Shown: positions 37,185 through 46,869, counted from the stretch's first letter. The stretch: 64,000 nucleotides of DNA from CAVVFX01 sp963747535 (GCA_963747535.1 CAVVFX010000018.1:1-64000); one strand, 5' to 3'. Numbers and translations are program-made. The notes: generated from the sequence alone by a model not told the origin.

Positions 37185-38350
37185 CGCTTTCCCCGGAAAC
37201 TCTCTCCACGGAATCTCTTTCCAAAGAAGAGATCCTCCGCTACAGCCGGCACATCATCATTCCGGAAGTGGGGATGGAAGGCCAGCTCAAGTTGAAGCAG
37301 GCGAGCGTGCTGCTGATCGGCACCGGCGGGCTCGGCGCCCCTCTGGCACTATATCTGGCGGCGGCCGGGGTGGGGCGGATCGGGCTGGTGGATTTCGATG
37401 TAGTCGATTTCACCAACCTGCAGCGGCAGGTCATTCACTTTACCTCCGACGTCGGGCGTAAGAAGCTCGATTCCGCGGCGGCCAAGATGCGCGAGATCAA
37501 TCCCTTCGTCAAGATCGACCGGCACGAAGTGGCCTTGAGCAGCGAAAACGCCCTGGAAATCCTGAAGAACTACGACATTATCGTCGACGGCACCGACAAC
37601 TTTCCGACCCGGTACCTGGTGAACGATGCCTGCGTCCTACTCAATAAGCCCAATGTTTACGGGTCGATTTTCCGCTTTGAAGGACAGGCTACGGTATTCG
37701 CGTACCAGGGCGGTCCGTGCTACCGGTGTCTGTATCCCGAACCGCCTCCTGCCGGCCTGGTGCCGAGTTGCGCGGAAGGCGGTGTGCTGGGCATCCTGCC
37801 GGGGACCATCGGACTGATTCAGGCGACCGAGACGGTGAAGCTGATCCTGGGGATCGGCCAGTCGCTGGTCGGGCGTTTGATTCTCTATGATGCGCTGGGG
37901 ATGAAGTTTCGCGAGTTGAAGCTGCGCCGGAACGTCGATTGCCCGGTCTGCGGGGATCATCCGACCATCACTCAGCTGATCGACTATCATCAATTCTGCG
38001 GCGTTCCGCGGCAGGCCGAAGAACCCAAGCCGGTGGCAGGCGATATCGAGCCGGCGGAAGTAAAGGCCAGGATCGACCGCGGCGACAAGTTCCAGTTGAT
38101 CGACGTCCGGGAGCCGCACGAGTACCAGATCGCGCGCATCCCGACGGCCAGATTGATTCCGCTGGGTGAATTATCGAAGCGGCTCGGCGAACTGGATGCG
38201 TCCGTGGAAATCGTGGCGCACTGTAAGAGCGGAGCGCGCAGCGCCAAGGCGGTCGAGTTGCTCAACAAGTCGGGATTCCACGCGCGCAACATGAAGGGCG
38301 GGATCCTGGCTTGGAGCGACAAGGTCGATCCAAGCGTGCCGAAGTATTAG
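37175..38350 (+). CDS. moeZ: MoeB/MoeZ-type E1-like adenylyltransferase with rhodanese domain
   Basis: 391 aa from a TTG at 37175, 7 nt after GGAGG, overlapping the carrier gene. The ThiF/MoeB domain has SVLLIGTGGLGAPLALYLAA (ATP loop), LVDFDVVDFTNLQRQVIHFT and VPSCAEGGVLG with a catalytic-type Cys (about 197), plus zinc-binding CYRC and CPVC. The C-terminal rhodanese (FQLIDVREPHEYQIARIPTA, active-site HCKSGARS, Cys at about 350) supplies sulfur. It activates the CysO-like carrier as an adenylate and converts it to the thiocarboxylate for cysteine synthase. It may also serve MoaD. Confidence 0.92.
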   Translation: MGVTLSPETLSTESLSKEEILRYSRHIIIPEVGMEGQLKLKQASVLLIGTGGLGAPLALYLAAAGVGRIGLVDFDVVDFTNLQRQVIHFTSDVGRKKLDSAAAKMREINPFVKIDRHEVALSSENALEILKNYDIIVDGTDNFPTRYLVNDACVLLNKPNVYGSIFRFEGQATVFAYQGGPCYRCLYPEPPPAGLVPSCAEGGVLGILPGTIGLIQATETVKLILGIGQSLVGRLILYDALGMKFRELKLRRNVDCPVCGDHPTITQLIDYHQFCGVPRQAEEPKPVAGDIEPAEVKARIDRGDKFQLIDVREPHEYQIARIPTARLIPLGELSKRLGELDASVEIVAHCKSGARSAKAVELLNKSGFHARNMKGGILAWSDKVDPSVPKY

Positions 38351-38358
38351 GCTGACAT

Positions 38359-38460
38359 TTACCGCGGTAGCTCCTGGTCCTCCTGAATGGTGAACTCGAC
38401 TTCAGTGCCGGGAGCGCCTGTACCGGGCTGGCCGCCTCCGACAAAGAGGCGGTAGGCGCC
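38359..38460 (-). pseudogene. C-terminal remnant of a glycoside hydrolase family 3 protein
   Basis: On the minus strand about 33 codons read GAYRLFVGGGQPGTGAPGTE, VEFTIQEDQELPR and stop, matching the fibronectin-III-like end of GH3 beta-glucosidases/xylosidases (typically GEYxVxVGGGQPGT...). Upstream sequence shows no further similarity, so only the tail survives. Confidence 0.6.
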
Positions 38461-38461
38461 C

Positions 38462-38733
38462 TCTCACGCAGCTCAAGTCTCGCGGATAACATCGGGATCG
38501 AAGATTAGACCAGATTAAGGTTCCGTTGCGTACCAGCGCACACATAAAATGCTCACTTCCCCCGGGTGCTGGCGGCCCTTGAAAGGATTGTTTGACAGTT
38601 TGTGGGCCGGAAGTTCGCAACGGAACCGGCCTCGCCAACACCGCACTGCGAACTGATCCTTCCTGGTGTGAGGCCAACGACGTGCGTTATCAACTAATAT
38701 CGGGAGCCAACCCGGGTTTGCCCGCCGGGCGGC
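38462..38733. other. Remainder of the MoeZ/kinase gap
   Basis: No gene or structured element recognised beyond the GH3 remnant at 38359-38460. Short open frames lack family features. Confidence 0.4.
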
Positions 38734-40674
38734 TCACGAGCCGCTCAGGTCACGCACACTATTGGTTTTGCGATTCAGTTCTGTTACGAGGACCGTTTGG
38801 AAGACCTCACTGATCTGGGCTGCCGTCCAGGGTTTCGGAAGCACTGCATCGAAGCCGTACTTGCGAAACTCGGACATGGCCGCAGCGTGCGAGTAGCCGC
38901 TCGACACGATCAGTTTTGCAGATCGGTCCAGTTCCTTCAGTTTGGCCGCAGTTTCGATGCCACCCATCCCGCCGCCTACCGTGACATCCAGAAGGACGGC
39001 GTCGAAACCACAGCCCGAAGCTTTTGCGGCTTCATAGAGGACGATTGCCTCGGCTCCGTCCCGGGCAGTCTGTACTTCGTAACCGAGACGAGTGAGAATA
39101 GCGCTTAGCAGCTTCCGGATAGCCTCTTCGTCGTCCATCACCAACAATCTTCCAGTGCCCCCTCGCAGTCCGGCACTGACCGAAGACTCGGCTGCGGGAC
39201 TCTCCTGCGAGGCCGGGAGATAAATGTTGAATACAGACCCATGGCCGGGCTTGGACTCAACAGAAATATGCCCGCCATGTTTGGAAACGATCGCGAAGGA
39301 AGTGGATAAACCGAGTCCTGTGCCGCCCGCCTTCGTACTGAAGTATGGGTCGAATATTTTAGAGAGGACCTCGGCCGAGATGCCGCACCCGTAGTCGCGA
39401 ATGGAGATCCGCACGGAAGGACAGGGCTTGGTTCGGCTTCCCTCGTCTTGGGCGACATTCCCTGCGCGCACTTCAATAATTCCTCCTTCCGGCATCGCCT
39501 GCTTCGCATTGAGGAGGATATTGTGGAGAACCTGGCCGATTTGGCCACCGTCGACGTTGGCAAACCAGAGACCGTTCTGGATATCGACGTCGATGCTGAT
39601 CTGAGCACCGGCGCGTACAAGGTCGACGGCATCCTGGACGAGTTTGGCGACGGAAACTACGCGGCGGACGGGAACCCCGCCCTTGGCGAAAGTGAGCAGT
39701 TGGGATGAAAGGAGAGCCGCGCGCTGGCAGGCGCCCGTGCTTCGTTCCAGAATTGCCAGAACCGGGTGGTCCGCACCCAGTTCCAGCTTGGCCATTTCGG
39801 CGCTACCCTGGATGACAGTCAGAAAGTTGTTGAAGTCATGAGCGATGCCACCGGCCAACACTCCGAGGGATTCCAACTTGCGCGCTCGCAACAACTCTTC
39901 CTCCATTTGGACGCGCTGCTCGATCTCGGCCCGCAGGCGTTCGGTGATCTGCTGCAATTCGGACGTTCGCTCCCGGACGCGAAGTTCGAGCTCCTGATTG
40001 AGAGCTTCAGCCTGATTGTTCGCAATCTTCAGTTCATCCGCCAAGTCCTGGTTATCGAACCGAAGGTTCAGTGACGATTCGACCGTGCGATGGATGCTCC
40101 AGGTAGTGGTTATTGTGGCGATAGTGAAAACTCCAGCGAGCAGTCCCATGGCGAGATGCGCGTGATCTCCCTGCAAGAGGAGACGCGCCGACGGGGCGAG
40201 ACCCGCGGGGAGTAGAAAGACCAGAAACGTGGCCGGTCGGGGCGCCAGCAAGGAGGCCGCGCCGAGCATCATGCCACCCAGTACGAAAACCAAGAAGACC
40301 TGATGCGTCAGATCATCCGGATAGAGCAGGATACCTGCGGCACCCCACCCGGCGCCCGATAGACCGGCGCCAAAGGTAAAGGCGGCACCCCACTCATCGG
40401 CCCTCTCACCTGTCGACGCGGTCCGCCGATAACGGTGCGCTACCACGAACCTCGCCGCCGCAACACCCAACATGTACAGCGACCAACAAAAGATCACCCG
40501 ATTAGAAATTACCACCCACTGAAGGTAGCCCAGGATCGGAATTGCAATACCCGTTACTACAATGCCTAAATTCGCATTCGCATAAAGAAGCTGATTCTCT
40601 GCAGCATAGATCTGCCGTTTCCTGCGATTGTGGTCGGCGCGCGCAACTCTGCGGAGTGGGGTATCCGGAGCCAT
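38734..40674 (-). CDS. Membrane-bound hybrid sensor histidine kinase with C-terminal receiver
   Basis: 646 aa. Six or so N-terminal hydrophobic segments (for example GIVVTGIAIPILGYLQWVVI and VFLVFVLGGMMLGAASLLAP) form a 7TM-like sensor region. A coiled coil (about 210-265) leads to the HisKA H-box GGIAHDFNNFLTVIQGSAEM (His at about 276) and an HATPase domain with ILLNAKQAMPEGG, DYGCGIS and GGTGLGLSTSFAIV. A receiver domain (about 515-640) has MDDEEAIRK, LLDVTVGGGMGGIE (phospho-Asp at about 565) and VLPKPWT. The HDFNN box places it among NtrB-like hybrid kinases. No adjacent regulator gene is present, so its output is unknown. Confidence 0.9.
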   Translation of the reverse strand: MAPDTPLRRVARADHNRRKRQIYAAENQLLYANANLGIVVTGIAIPILGYLQWVVISNRVIFCWSLYMLGVAAARFVVAHRYRRTASTGERADEWGAAFTFGAGLSGAGWGAAGILLYPDDLTHQVFLVFVLGGMMLGAASLLAPRPATFLVFLLPAGLAPSARLLLQGDHAHLAMGLLAGVFTIATITTTWSIHRTVESSLNLRFDNQDLADELKIANNQAEALNQELELRVRERTSELQQITERLRAEIEQRVQMEEELLRARKLESLGVLAGGIAHDFNNFLTVIQGSAEMAKLELGADHPVLAILERSTGACQRAALLSSQLLTFAKGGVPVRRVVSVAKLVQDAVDLVRAGAQISIDVDIQNGLWFANVDGGQIGQVLHNILLNAKQAMPEGGIIEVRAGNVAQDEGSRTKPCPSVRISIRDYGCGISAEVLSKIFDPYFSTKAGGTGLGLSTSFAIVSKHGGHISVESKPGHGSVFNIYLPASQESPAAESSVSAGLRGGTGRLLVMDDEEAIRKLLSAILTRLGYEVQTARDGAEAIVLYEAAKASGCGFDAVLLDVTVGGGMGGIETAAKLKELDRSAKLIVSSGYSHAAAMSEFRKYGFDAVLPKPWTAAQISEVFQTVLVTELNRKTNSVRDLSGS

Positions 40675-41093
40675 CTGGGGAACCCGCGTGTAGGGTTTTC
40701 CTAGGCTACCACACTGCAGACAATGGCATCTGACGCTACGCCGAGCGCGCGCTTCGGAGGCGCGTGGCCTGCGGCCGGAAGCCTGATGGCGGTTCGTGTC
40801 CAGGGAAAGTCTCGGTAACCTGAATCGTTTGAAAAGCGGGCGTTAAGGCAATATATCGTCATCATTGAGGCAAATGGTCGCGTTCGATCGGCGCATGTTT
40901 TTGACACATTACGCTAACTATGGGCAACTGGGTACTACGCTCAAACTTCCTGATGTAAGTCAGATCTTGACAAATGTGACAAGATTTCGGGCGTTTCAAG
41001 ATGCCTTCATTTGAGGGAGGGCGTCATAGATGAGCTCATCGAGTTGAGAGTCGACCTCGCTCACCTACGACGCTCACTCACAACGGAATGTAG
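40675..41093. other. Gap of about 420 bp, no gene recognised
   Basis: Contains two or three AT-richer blocks and the phrase TTGACAAATGTGACAAGATT near 40974-40993, which could be part of a promoter. No convincing element. Confidence 0.35.
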
Positions 41094-42155
41094 TTAGAGC
41101 AGTCTCATATTGTGTTCGACCGTTTTTATAAGGCTGTCCATTTTGCCGCTCAACACCTGTTTCGCAACGCTTAACGTGTAGCCTTTCACGGTATGAAAAG
41201 GGACGTGCGACGGCATGGCGAGTGCATAAGGGTCGACCACGACATCCACTACAACGGGTCCGGTCTGGTGTGAGAGAGCTTCAGTCAGACCATCGCTGAC
41301 CGCGTCAGGCTCCTCAATTCCAATCCCCTTCGCGCCCATTGCTTCGGCCACTGCGGCGAAGTTCGGGTTCTTGAATCCCACTCCATAGGGAATGAAGCCA
41401 GCTTCCTGCTGCTCGATACTTACGAAGTCGAGCGACTCGTTGTTCAGGAGGATGTGGATCACAGGTGTCTTGCGTTCAACCTGAGTTAAGAGATCGCCCA
41501 TCCCAAGCATCGTGAACCCGCCGTCCCCGCAAATGGCGATCGTTTGGCGGCCAGGATAGGCGAGTTGTGCTCCGAATGCGTTCGGCGCTGCGTTGGCCAT
41601 GGACGCCCAGGAGAACGATCCGAAGAGCCTTCGATTCTTGCCGCCGTTGATGTGCCTCGCGAGCCACATTACCGCCGTGCCGGTATCCGCGAAAAACATG
41701 GCGTCATCCGAGGCCAATTTACACAGCGTAGCGGCGAGGTATTCCGGACGTATTGGTTTGATGCCCGGTCCGTTGTCAACATAATGCTGTTTCAGTTCGG
41801 CAAAAGATTCAGTCTCGACAATATACTTGCGCAGGAAGCGGTCATCAGTCTTTTCCCGGACATTTTCCAGAAGTGCTTGGAGGGTCGCTTTGACGTCGCC
41901 CACGAGTCCGAGATCGAGCGAGGTTCGGCGGCCTATGTGTTTCGGATTCTGGTCGATCTGGACCTTCCTTACTTGCGCTCCTGGAAGGAATTCCGAAAAC
42001 GGAAAATCGGTCCCGAGCATCAAAAGGAGATCGGCATGGTTGATCGCTCCATAAGCGCCGCCATATCCCAGCAAACGGGGCTGGACGTCTTCGAAGGCGA
42101 ACCAAAGCTTCACGCTGGATACGTTGCACTCAAGAACACGTTTCTGTTGCCACAT
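41094..42155 (-). pseudogene. Thiamine-diphosphate enzyme (pyruvate oxidase/dehydrogenase PoxB-like), N-terminus missing
   Basis: 353 aa open frame. Similarity starts at about residue 28 (LLGYGGAYGAINHADLLLML) and covers the middle and C-terminal domains of PoxB-like enzymes: GTDFPFSEFLPGAQVRKVQI, MFFADTGTAVMWLARHINGG, TIAICGDGGFTMLGMGDLLT (the ThDP/Mg motif GDG ... N is GDGGFTML and LNNESLDFV) and PYALAMPSHVPFHTVKGYTL. The N-terminal ~200 residues holding the catalytic Glu that activates ThDP are absent; upstream DNA belongs to a different gene on the other strand. The remaining protein is unlikely to be catalytic. Confidence 0.8.
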
Positions 42156-42278
42156 ATGGGGAGCGCGACAGTGGAAACGCGTCTAGCAATGGGCATGCTA
42201 GCCGTAGACAACATAGATGCGGTTCTGGACGGCAAGCCTGCACCCTCGCTTGTGACGAAGGAGCCGGTTGTCGCGTAG
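42072..42278 (+). pseudogene. D-2-hydroxyacid dehydrogenase C-terminal remnant
   Basis: Plus-strand codons read GLDVFEGEPKLHAGYVALKN, TFLLPHMGSATVETRLAMGM, LAVDNIDAVLDGKPAP and stop at 42278. This is the C-terminal catalytic part of glyoxylate/D-glycerate-type reductases, with the catalytic His in LLPHMGSAT. All upstream parts (NAD domain) are missing; the fragment begins where the PoxB-like fragment begins on the other strand. Confidence 0.75.
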
Positions 42279-42300
42279 AATGCTGTGGTCGCCCAGTTAG

Positions 42301-42742
42301 GCAGACAATTGGGAGCTCACTCGTCCGAACAGGGTCGTCAGGCCAATCCTTGGGAAGAAATCGGCCTTCGCGATTCCGATGTTCGCTGAGGCTGCAACCA
42401 GCAACTGCTCCGCTTCGAGCTCCTCGGCGATTTGGGCCGTTGCGGCAGGAGCCGCAGGGCCGATTTTCACGGGAGGACAATTGGCGGGGCGGTACCGAGC
42501 TGCTGTGGCTGCAGAAGCTGATCGAACTGGAAGAACAGCAGAAGCGGGAAGTGTCGGCTTTGAATGACGTTGCGGCAATCGCGAATAAAAGATACCGCGG
42601 GGGTTTGGCGAGTTCTTACGAGGCGCTCGAAGCCCAGCAACTTTTGTTCCCGGCGGAAATGGCTTTGTCCCAAACGGGGCGAGACCGGCAGCTTGCCGTT
42701 GTCCAGCTTTACAAGCGCTGGGTGGCTGAAATGTTCCGCTGA
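42301..42742. pseudogene. Outer-membrane efflux protein (NodT/TolC) remnant with internal inversion
   Basis: On the minus strand (about 42301-42430) codons read AEQLLVAASANIGIAKADFF and PRIGLTTLFGRVSSQLSA, a central part of RND efflux outer-membrane lipoproteins. On the plus strand (about 42440-42742) come AAGPIFTGGQLAGRYRAAVA and, after a frame change, YRGGLASSYEALEAQQLLFP, ending YKRWVAEMFR-stop, the following part of the same family. In intact proteins these two parts are consecutive on one strand, so the first has been inverted. Confidence 0.7.
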
Positions 42743-42865
42743 ACTCCCTTCAATCCTTCTTTTGGATAAAGGGGGCTATGGGCAGGCTCAATCATTCGCG
42801 CGTCGCCCCGCCGCTGGAGATTTTCGCCTCGTATCAGAGCCTGGAACCCGGCGGCATGCCGGACT

Positions 42866-44281
42866 CTACTTAGTAGCGGCGACATCCAGGACGGCATACC
42901 ACACGAATTTCACCAGCCCGTAGAGCGAGTCCTCGCTAAGGCGCTCCACGTCGCTATGCCATCCGTGCTCGGCGAACTCGGCTTCGTCGAACCGCGGTCC
43001 GATGCCGTAAGCTTCGACGCCTTTGGCCCGAAGCTGGGCTAGATCGGTCGCACCCGTTACCATGCCGGGAATGGTGATCGCGTTCGGATAGAGCCGGCGT
43101 TGAGCGGCTTCGAGGGCTCGAAACATATCCGTGTCCAGGCGGCTGGGCGGCGCGGCGGGCCGGCCAGGGGCGCTGGGCGCAATTTTGACGGCCGGATCGG
43201 CAATGATACGCGCCATCTCGGCGTAGAACGCTGTAATGTCTTCGTCAGGCACCGCGCGGATATCGAGCATGGCTTCCGCGTGTGAAGGGATGACGTTCTC
43301 GCGGAACCCACCGCTAAGAATCGTCGGAGAGATAGAGGTGCGTAATATGGAGTACTTTCCGAGATCGTGCTCGGCGAAATAGTTCTGAATGGCTTTGGTC
43401 TTCTGCGGATCAACCAGGCCGGTATAGCGCGCCGCTTCCTCGGGTGGGCTGATCGTGGCGAGACGTTCGAAAAAGGTACGCGTGACGTCGTTGAGGCGCA
43501 TGGGGGGCTCCCAAGCGGCGATCTTGCTCACTGCATTCGCGAGATGCACGATGGCATTGTCGCGTCTGGGCCTCGAACCGTGGCCGGACGTGCCGGTAGC
43601 GATGAGCCTGGCGCGGCGCGGCACCTTCTCCGTGGCGGCGATTTCCACGTAACGAACGCGACCGCCTTCGGAGTGCACGAAACCTCCCTCAGCCAGCGCG
43701 TATTCCGCTTCAATATCCGGCCAATGTTCCCTAACCAGGTAATCGATTCCCACGTTGGTGGTGCCACTCGCGGCCTCTTCGCTGGCCTCGGCTACGTAAA
43801 TCACATCGCGGTCCAGCGGGACATGGTGGCGCTTAAGTTCCAGGATCAGCATCAGACCAGCCGTAACGCAATCCTTGTTGTCTGAGGTACCGCGGCCCCA
43901 GATGTAGCCATCCTTGCGAATGGCGCCGAACGGATCGACGGGCCACACCTCGGGCTGTACACCGACCGTATCAGTGTGTCCCAGCATCAGAACGGGCTTT
44001 TTGCGTCCGTTTCCTTTCAACCGTACGACCAGGTTCGCGCGGTTGGGATCCAGAGCGAAGACCTGGTAGCCGATTCCTTCGTGATCGAGGACGTTCTTGA
44101 GATAGTTGACTACCGAGGTCTCATTTCCTGGCGGATTGGTGCTGTTGATGCGAACGATCGACTGGTAGTGGAGCAGAGTCTCAGTCTGCGCCTTGTCCCA
44201 GTCTACGACCGGCTCTACGGCGCGCGCAGAGAGCCCCAGAAAGAACAGGGGTACGAACAGGAACGTCGGGACGTTGAACAT
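42866..44281 (-). CDS. Exported M20-family metallopeptidase
   Basis: 471 aa with a signal peptide (FLFVPLFFLGLSARAVEP). Zinc-site and catalytic motifs of M20 peptidases are present: VLMLGHTDTVGV (His ligand and Asp), WGRGTSDNKDCVTAG (bridging Asp), ASEEAASG (catalytic Glu and Glu ligand), ALAEGG (Asp/Glu ligand position), and EHGWHSDVERLS with the final His. The dimerisation domain lies in the middle (ATGTSGHGSRPRRDNAIVHL). It probably releases amino acids from peptides in the periplasm. It stands alone. Confidence 0.9.
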   Translation of the reverse strand: MFNVPTFLFVPLFFLGLSARAVEPVVDWDKAQTETLLHYQSIVRINSTNPPGNETSVVNYLKNVLDHEGIGYQVFALDPNRANLVVRLKGNGRKKPVLMLGHTDTVGVQPEVWPVDPFGAIRKDGYIWGRGTSDNKDCVTAGLMLILELKRHHVPLDRDVIYVAEASEEAASGTTNVGIDYLVREHWPDIEAEYALAEGGFVHSEGGRVRYVEIAATEKVPRRARLIATGTSGHGSRPRRDNAIVHLANAVSKIAAWEPPMRLNDVTRTFFERLATISPPEEAARYTGLVDPQKTKAIQNYFAEHDLGKYSILRTSISPTILSGGFRENVIPSHAEAMLDIRAVPDEDITAFYAEMARIIADPAVKIAPSAPGRPAAPPSRLDTDMFRALEAAQRRLYPNAITIPGMVTGATDLAQLRAKGVEAYGIGPRFDEAEFAEHGWHSDVERLSEDSLYGLVKFVWYAVLDVAATK

Positions 44282-44724
44282 TGCTACAGATTATCAGGAC
44301 TGGTTTCAGAAGGCCGGCTATCGCCCGGCCAACAAGTAAATCAGCAAGCGGCGGCTGAAGGACAACTGAAGTGAGGCCGACTTCTACGCGATTCGCGCTT
44401 TAGCTCTGGAACGCCCTTGTCGGGCAGAATACGGGCTAGTTGCAATGACCGTCTCGATCCCGGATCGCGGTGCAGAATAGATACCAATATTTAGTATTAA
44501 CCCCCGACGAAATGCGCGCAGGGTCGCTTCTGAACATGCAGCCAGCATTTGCCGCTACATCGCTGCAATGACTCGCGCAAGCAGACGCTAATCTAATTTA
44601 GTCTTAATTCTATTGGACTGCTTTCAGGGTTACTCGTAGTCCAGCAGCGTGTGGCAGAAGTCGCCGCAGGCCAAAGGCCTACTCCACAAGGCTTGCAAAC
44701 AGAATGTGAGCCTGTTCGGCACAC
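44282..44724. other. Gap of about 440 bp with a family C repeat
   Basis: No gene recognised. A repeat phrase at 44659-44700 is shared with 61146-61187. Confidence 0.4.
44659..44700. repeat. Interspersed repeat family C, copy 1
   Basis: GCAGGCCAAAGGCCTACTCC followed by ACAAGGCTTGCAAAC, identical over about 36 bp to 61151-61185. AGGCC...GGCCT is a short palindrome. Confidence 0.7.
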
Positions 44725-46869
44725 TCACGAGAGCGTTTGACGAACCAATCCCAGAAGATCGCGGAGCGAATACGGCTTCCGGATGAATCGCTCGACATCC
44801 GCTTGCAGTGAGGTGGCCGCGAATTCCTTGCCGTACGCGCTGGCGACGATCACTCGCATAGCGGGTCTGAGGCGCCTGGCCTCCGCCAGGACCTCCCGGC
44901 TCGGAGCTCCGGGGAGAGTGACATCCAAGAGAAGCACGTCTATGGCACCGTCACCCCGAATCGCCGCAATGGCCGTAGTCCCATCCGCGGCCTCAAGGAC
45001 AGAGAGACCACTATTGCGGAGCATCTTCGCGGCTGCGCACCGTAGGGAGTCTTCGTCCTCCACAATTAAGGCTGTCGCGGCATGAGTTGCATGTGTTGAC
45101 TCAGCGTGGTAATACGGGCCGGGAGAAGCGTTCGCCGTACCCTCAGCACAAGGCAGCAATAGTCGAAACGTAGTGCCCTTCCCCGGCTCGCTGGCAAGAT
45201 GGATCGCACCTGCCAGCCCTCTGACGATTCCAGAAACGACCGGAAGCCCGAGGCCATGGCCTAACGGTTTTGTCGTAAAGAACGGGTCAAATATGCGAGC
45301 CCGCGTTTCCGGAGACATGCCTCTCCCCGTGTCAGCGACTTCCAGGAGCACGAAATCACCCTCCGCCAACTCCTTCGAGATCCACGCCAGCCGGTCGTCT
45401 CCTACCTTGACGCGCCGCACGGTCAAGCGGATCACTCCGTCTTGATCTCCAATCGCGTCGGATGCGTTTATTACAAGGTTCATCACGATTTGCCGGATTT
45501 GTGCGCCACTGGCCCGTACGGCGGGAAGATCCTTGTCAAGATCAGTGTGCAGAGAAGCGCGCTTCGAGATCGAAAACCTGAGGATCTCAGCCATCTCCTC
45601 TACCGTCCGCGCAACGTCTACCAGATCGGGCGCCGCGCGCTCTTGTCCCGCATAGATCATCAACTGGCGGACGATTTCGGAACCACTCTTCGCGACCGAG
45701 CAGATGGCTTTCAGCTCCTCTTCCGGACGCGATCCCGCGGCGAGTTCCGACAAGGCCAGTTCAGCTTGCGCCAGCACGCCACCCAGGAGGTTGTTGAAGT
45801 CGTGTGCAATCCCATTGGCCAGCGTTCCCACGGTTTCCAGCTTCTGACGGGCGAGGGATTCTTCCTGCATGCGCCGATCACCGGTGACATCCTGGCAGGC
45901 GCCAAAGATGTGTCGTGGTGAGCCTTCTTCATCGAGCAACACCTGGCTGGTGAACGTAACCGTACGCAAGTCGCCGTCCGGCCGGACGATCCGAAACTCG
46001 GTAGAGCACCCGGTCTTCTCTGCAATGCCACGTTGGATCTCATTGGCCACGCGCTCCCGGTCGAGCGGCGTGATGATTTGGAGAAGTCCTTCCAGACTGG
46101 GCGCATAATCCTCTGGCTGGCCGAAAATGCGTTTGCATTCTTCGGAGCAAACCACTTGATTCGCCCCCAGGCTCCAGTGCCAACTGCCCACATGAGTCAG
46201 GCGCTGGGCACTCTTTAGACGCTCTTCGCTGTCCTGCAGATGCTCCCTGATTTGAACTAATTCGAGGTTTACCGCAGATAACCGGTCGATGCCGGCACGC
46301 AGGTCGAAGGCGTTCCTCTGGGTGTCGCGGGCGATCCGGCCACCAATGATGGCCATGGCCAGCAGATTCAGGTCTACATAGAATATGGAAGCGTAGCTCG
46401 AATTGGCGGGCGCCGTGGCTCTCGTGAGACCCTGTCTTACGGCAATCCCCAGTGCCGCCACCGCCACCAGGACGATGCCCGCGGTCATCACGTAGTAGGC
46501 GCGGTCCAGCAACATCACGGAGATGAGCAGCAACCCAGGGAAAATCAGCATCGCGTGACTGCGGAATCCGTCACGGGCGTCGAATACCAGCAGAATTGCC
46601 GTCGACAGCACGGCCAGGAAGGCGGTCCGCGCCGCCCAATCCGACCATCCCACACGATTCATGACCGAGGCGGCAACCAAGACAGCTGCGGCGAAAAACA
46701 ATCGCGGCGTTTCTTGCGGCCCATTGCCAATGGCATCCAACATCGCGACGACACCGATAGCGAAGGCCAACAGAAAACAAGAGAATTGCAGCGTTCGGGC
46801 GTTGCGGTCGCGGCCCGGGTCGCCTGTCGACTCGGGATAGAACCAGGATGACGATTTCCGATCCAACAT
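44725..46869 (-). CDS. Membrane hybrid histidine kinase with PAS and receiver domains
   Basis: 714 aa. Five to six membrane helices (FSCFLLAFAIGVVAMLDAIG, LLLISVMLLDRAYYVMTAGI, others) precede a PAS domain with PAC (about 215-330: VGSWHWSLGANQVVCSEECK, FRIVRPDGDLRTVTFTSQVL). The H-box is ANGIAHDFNNLLGGVLAQAE (His at about 355) and the ATPase domain has NLVINASDAIGDQDG, DTGRGMS and GHGLGLPVVSGIV. The receiver (about 595-714) has EDEDSLR, LLLDVTLPGAPS (phospho-Asp at about 645) and RFIRKPYS. Architecture is close to the kinase at 38734-40674, but the sequence is only moderately similar. No partner gene adjoins. Confidence 0.9.
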   Translation of the reverse strand: MLDRKSSSWFYPESTGDPGRDRNARTLQFSCFLLAFAIGVVAMLDAIGNGPQETPRLFFAAAVLVAASVMNRVGWSDWAARTAFLAVLSTAILLVFDARDGFRSHAMLIFPGLLLISVMLLDRAYYVMTAGIVLVAVAALGIAVRQGLTRATAPANSSYASIFYVDLNLLAMAIIGGRIARDTQRNAFDLRAGIDRLSAVNLELVQIREHLQDSEERLKSAQRLTHVGSWHWSLGANQVVCSEECKRIFGQPEDYAPSLEGLLQIITPLDRERVANEIQRGIAEKTGCSTEFRIVRPDGDLRTVTFTSQVLLDEEGSPRHIFGACQDVTGDRRMQEESLARQKLETVGTLANGIAHDFNNLLGGVLAQAELALSELAAGSRPEEELKAICSVAKSGSEIVRQLMIYAGQERAAPDLVDVARTVEEMAEILRFSISKRASLHTDLDKDLPAVRASGAQIRQIVMNLVINASDAIGDQDGVIRLTVRRVKVGDDRLAWISKELAEGDFVLLEVADTGRGMSPETRARIFDPFFTTKPLGHGLGLPVVSGIVRGLAGAIHLASEPGKGTTFRLLLPCAEGTANASPGPYYHAESTHATHAATALIVEDEDSLRCAAAKMLRNSGLSVLEAADGTTAIAAIRGDGAIDVLLLDVTLPGAPSREVLAEARRLRPAMRVIVASAYGKEFAATSLQADVERFIRKPYSLRDLLGLVRQTLS

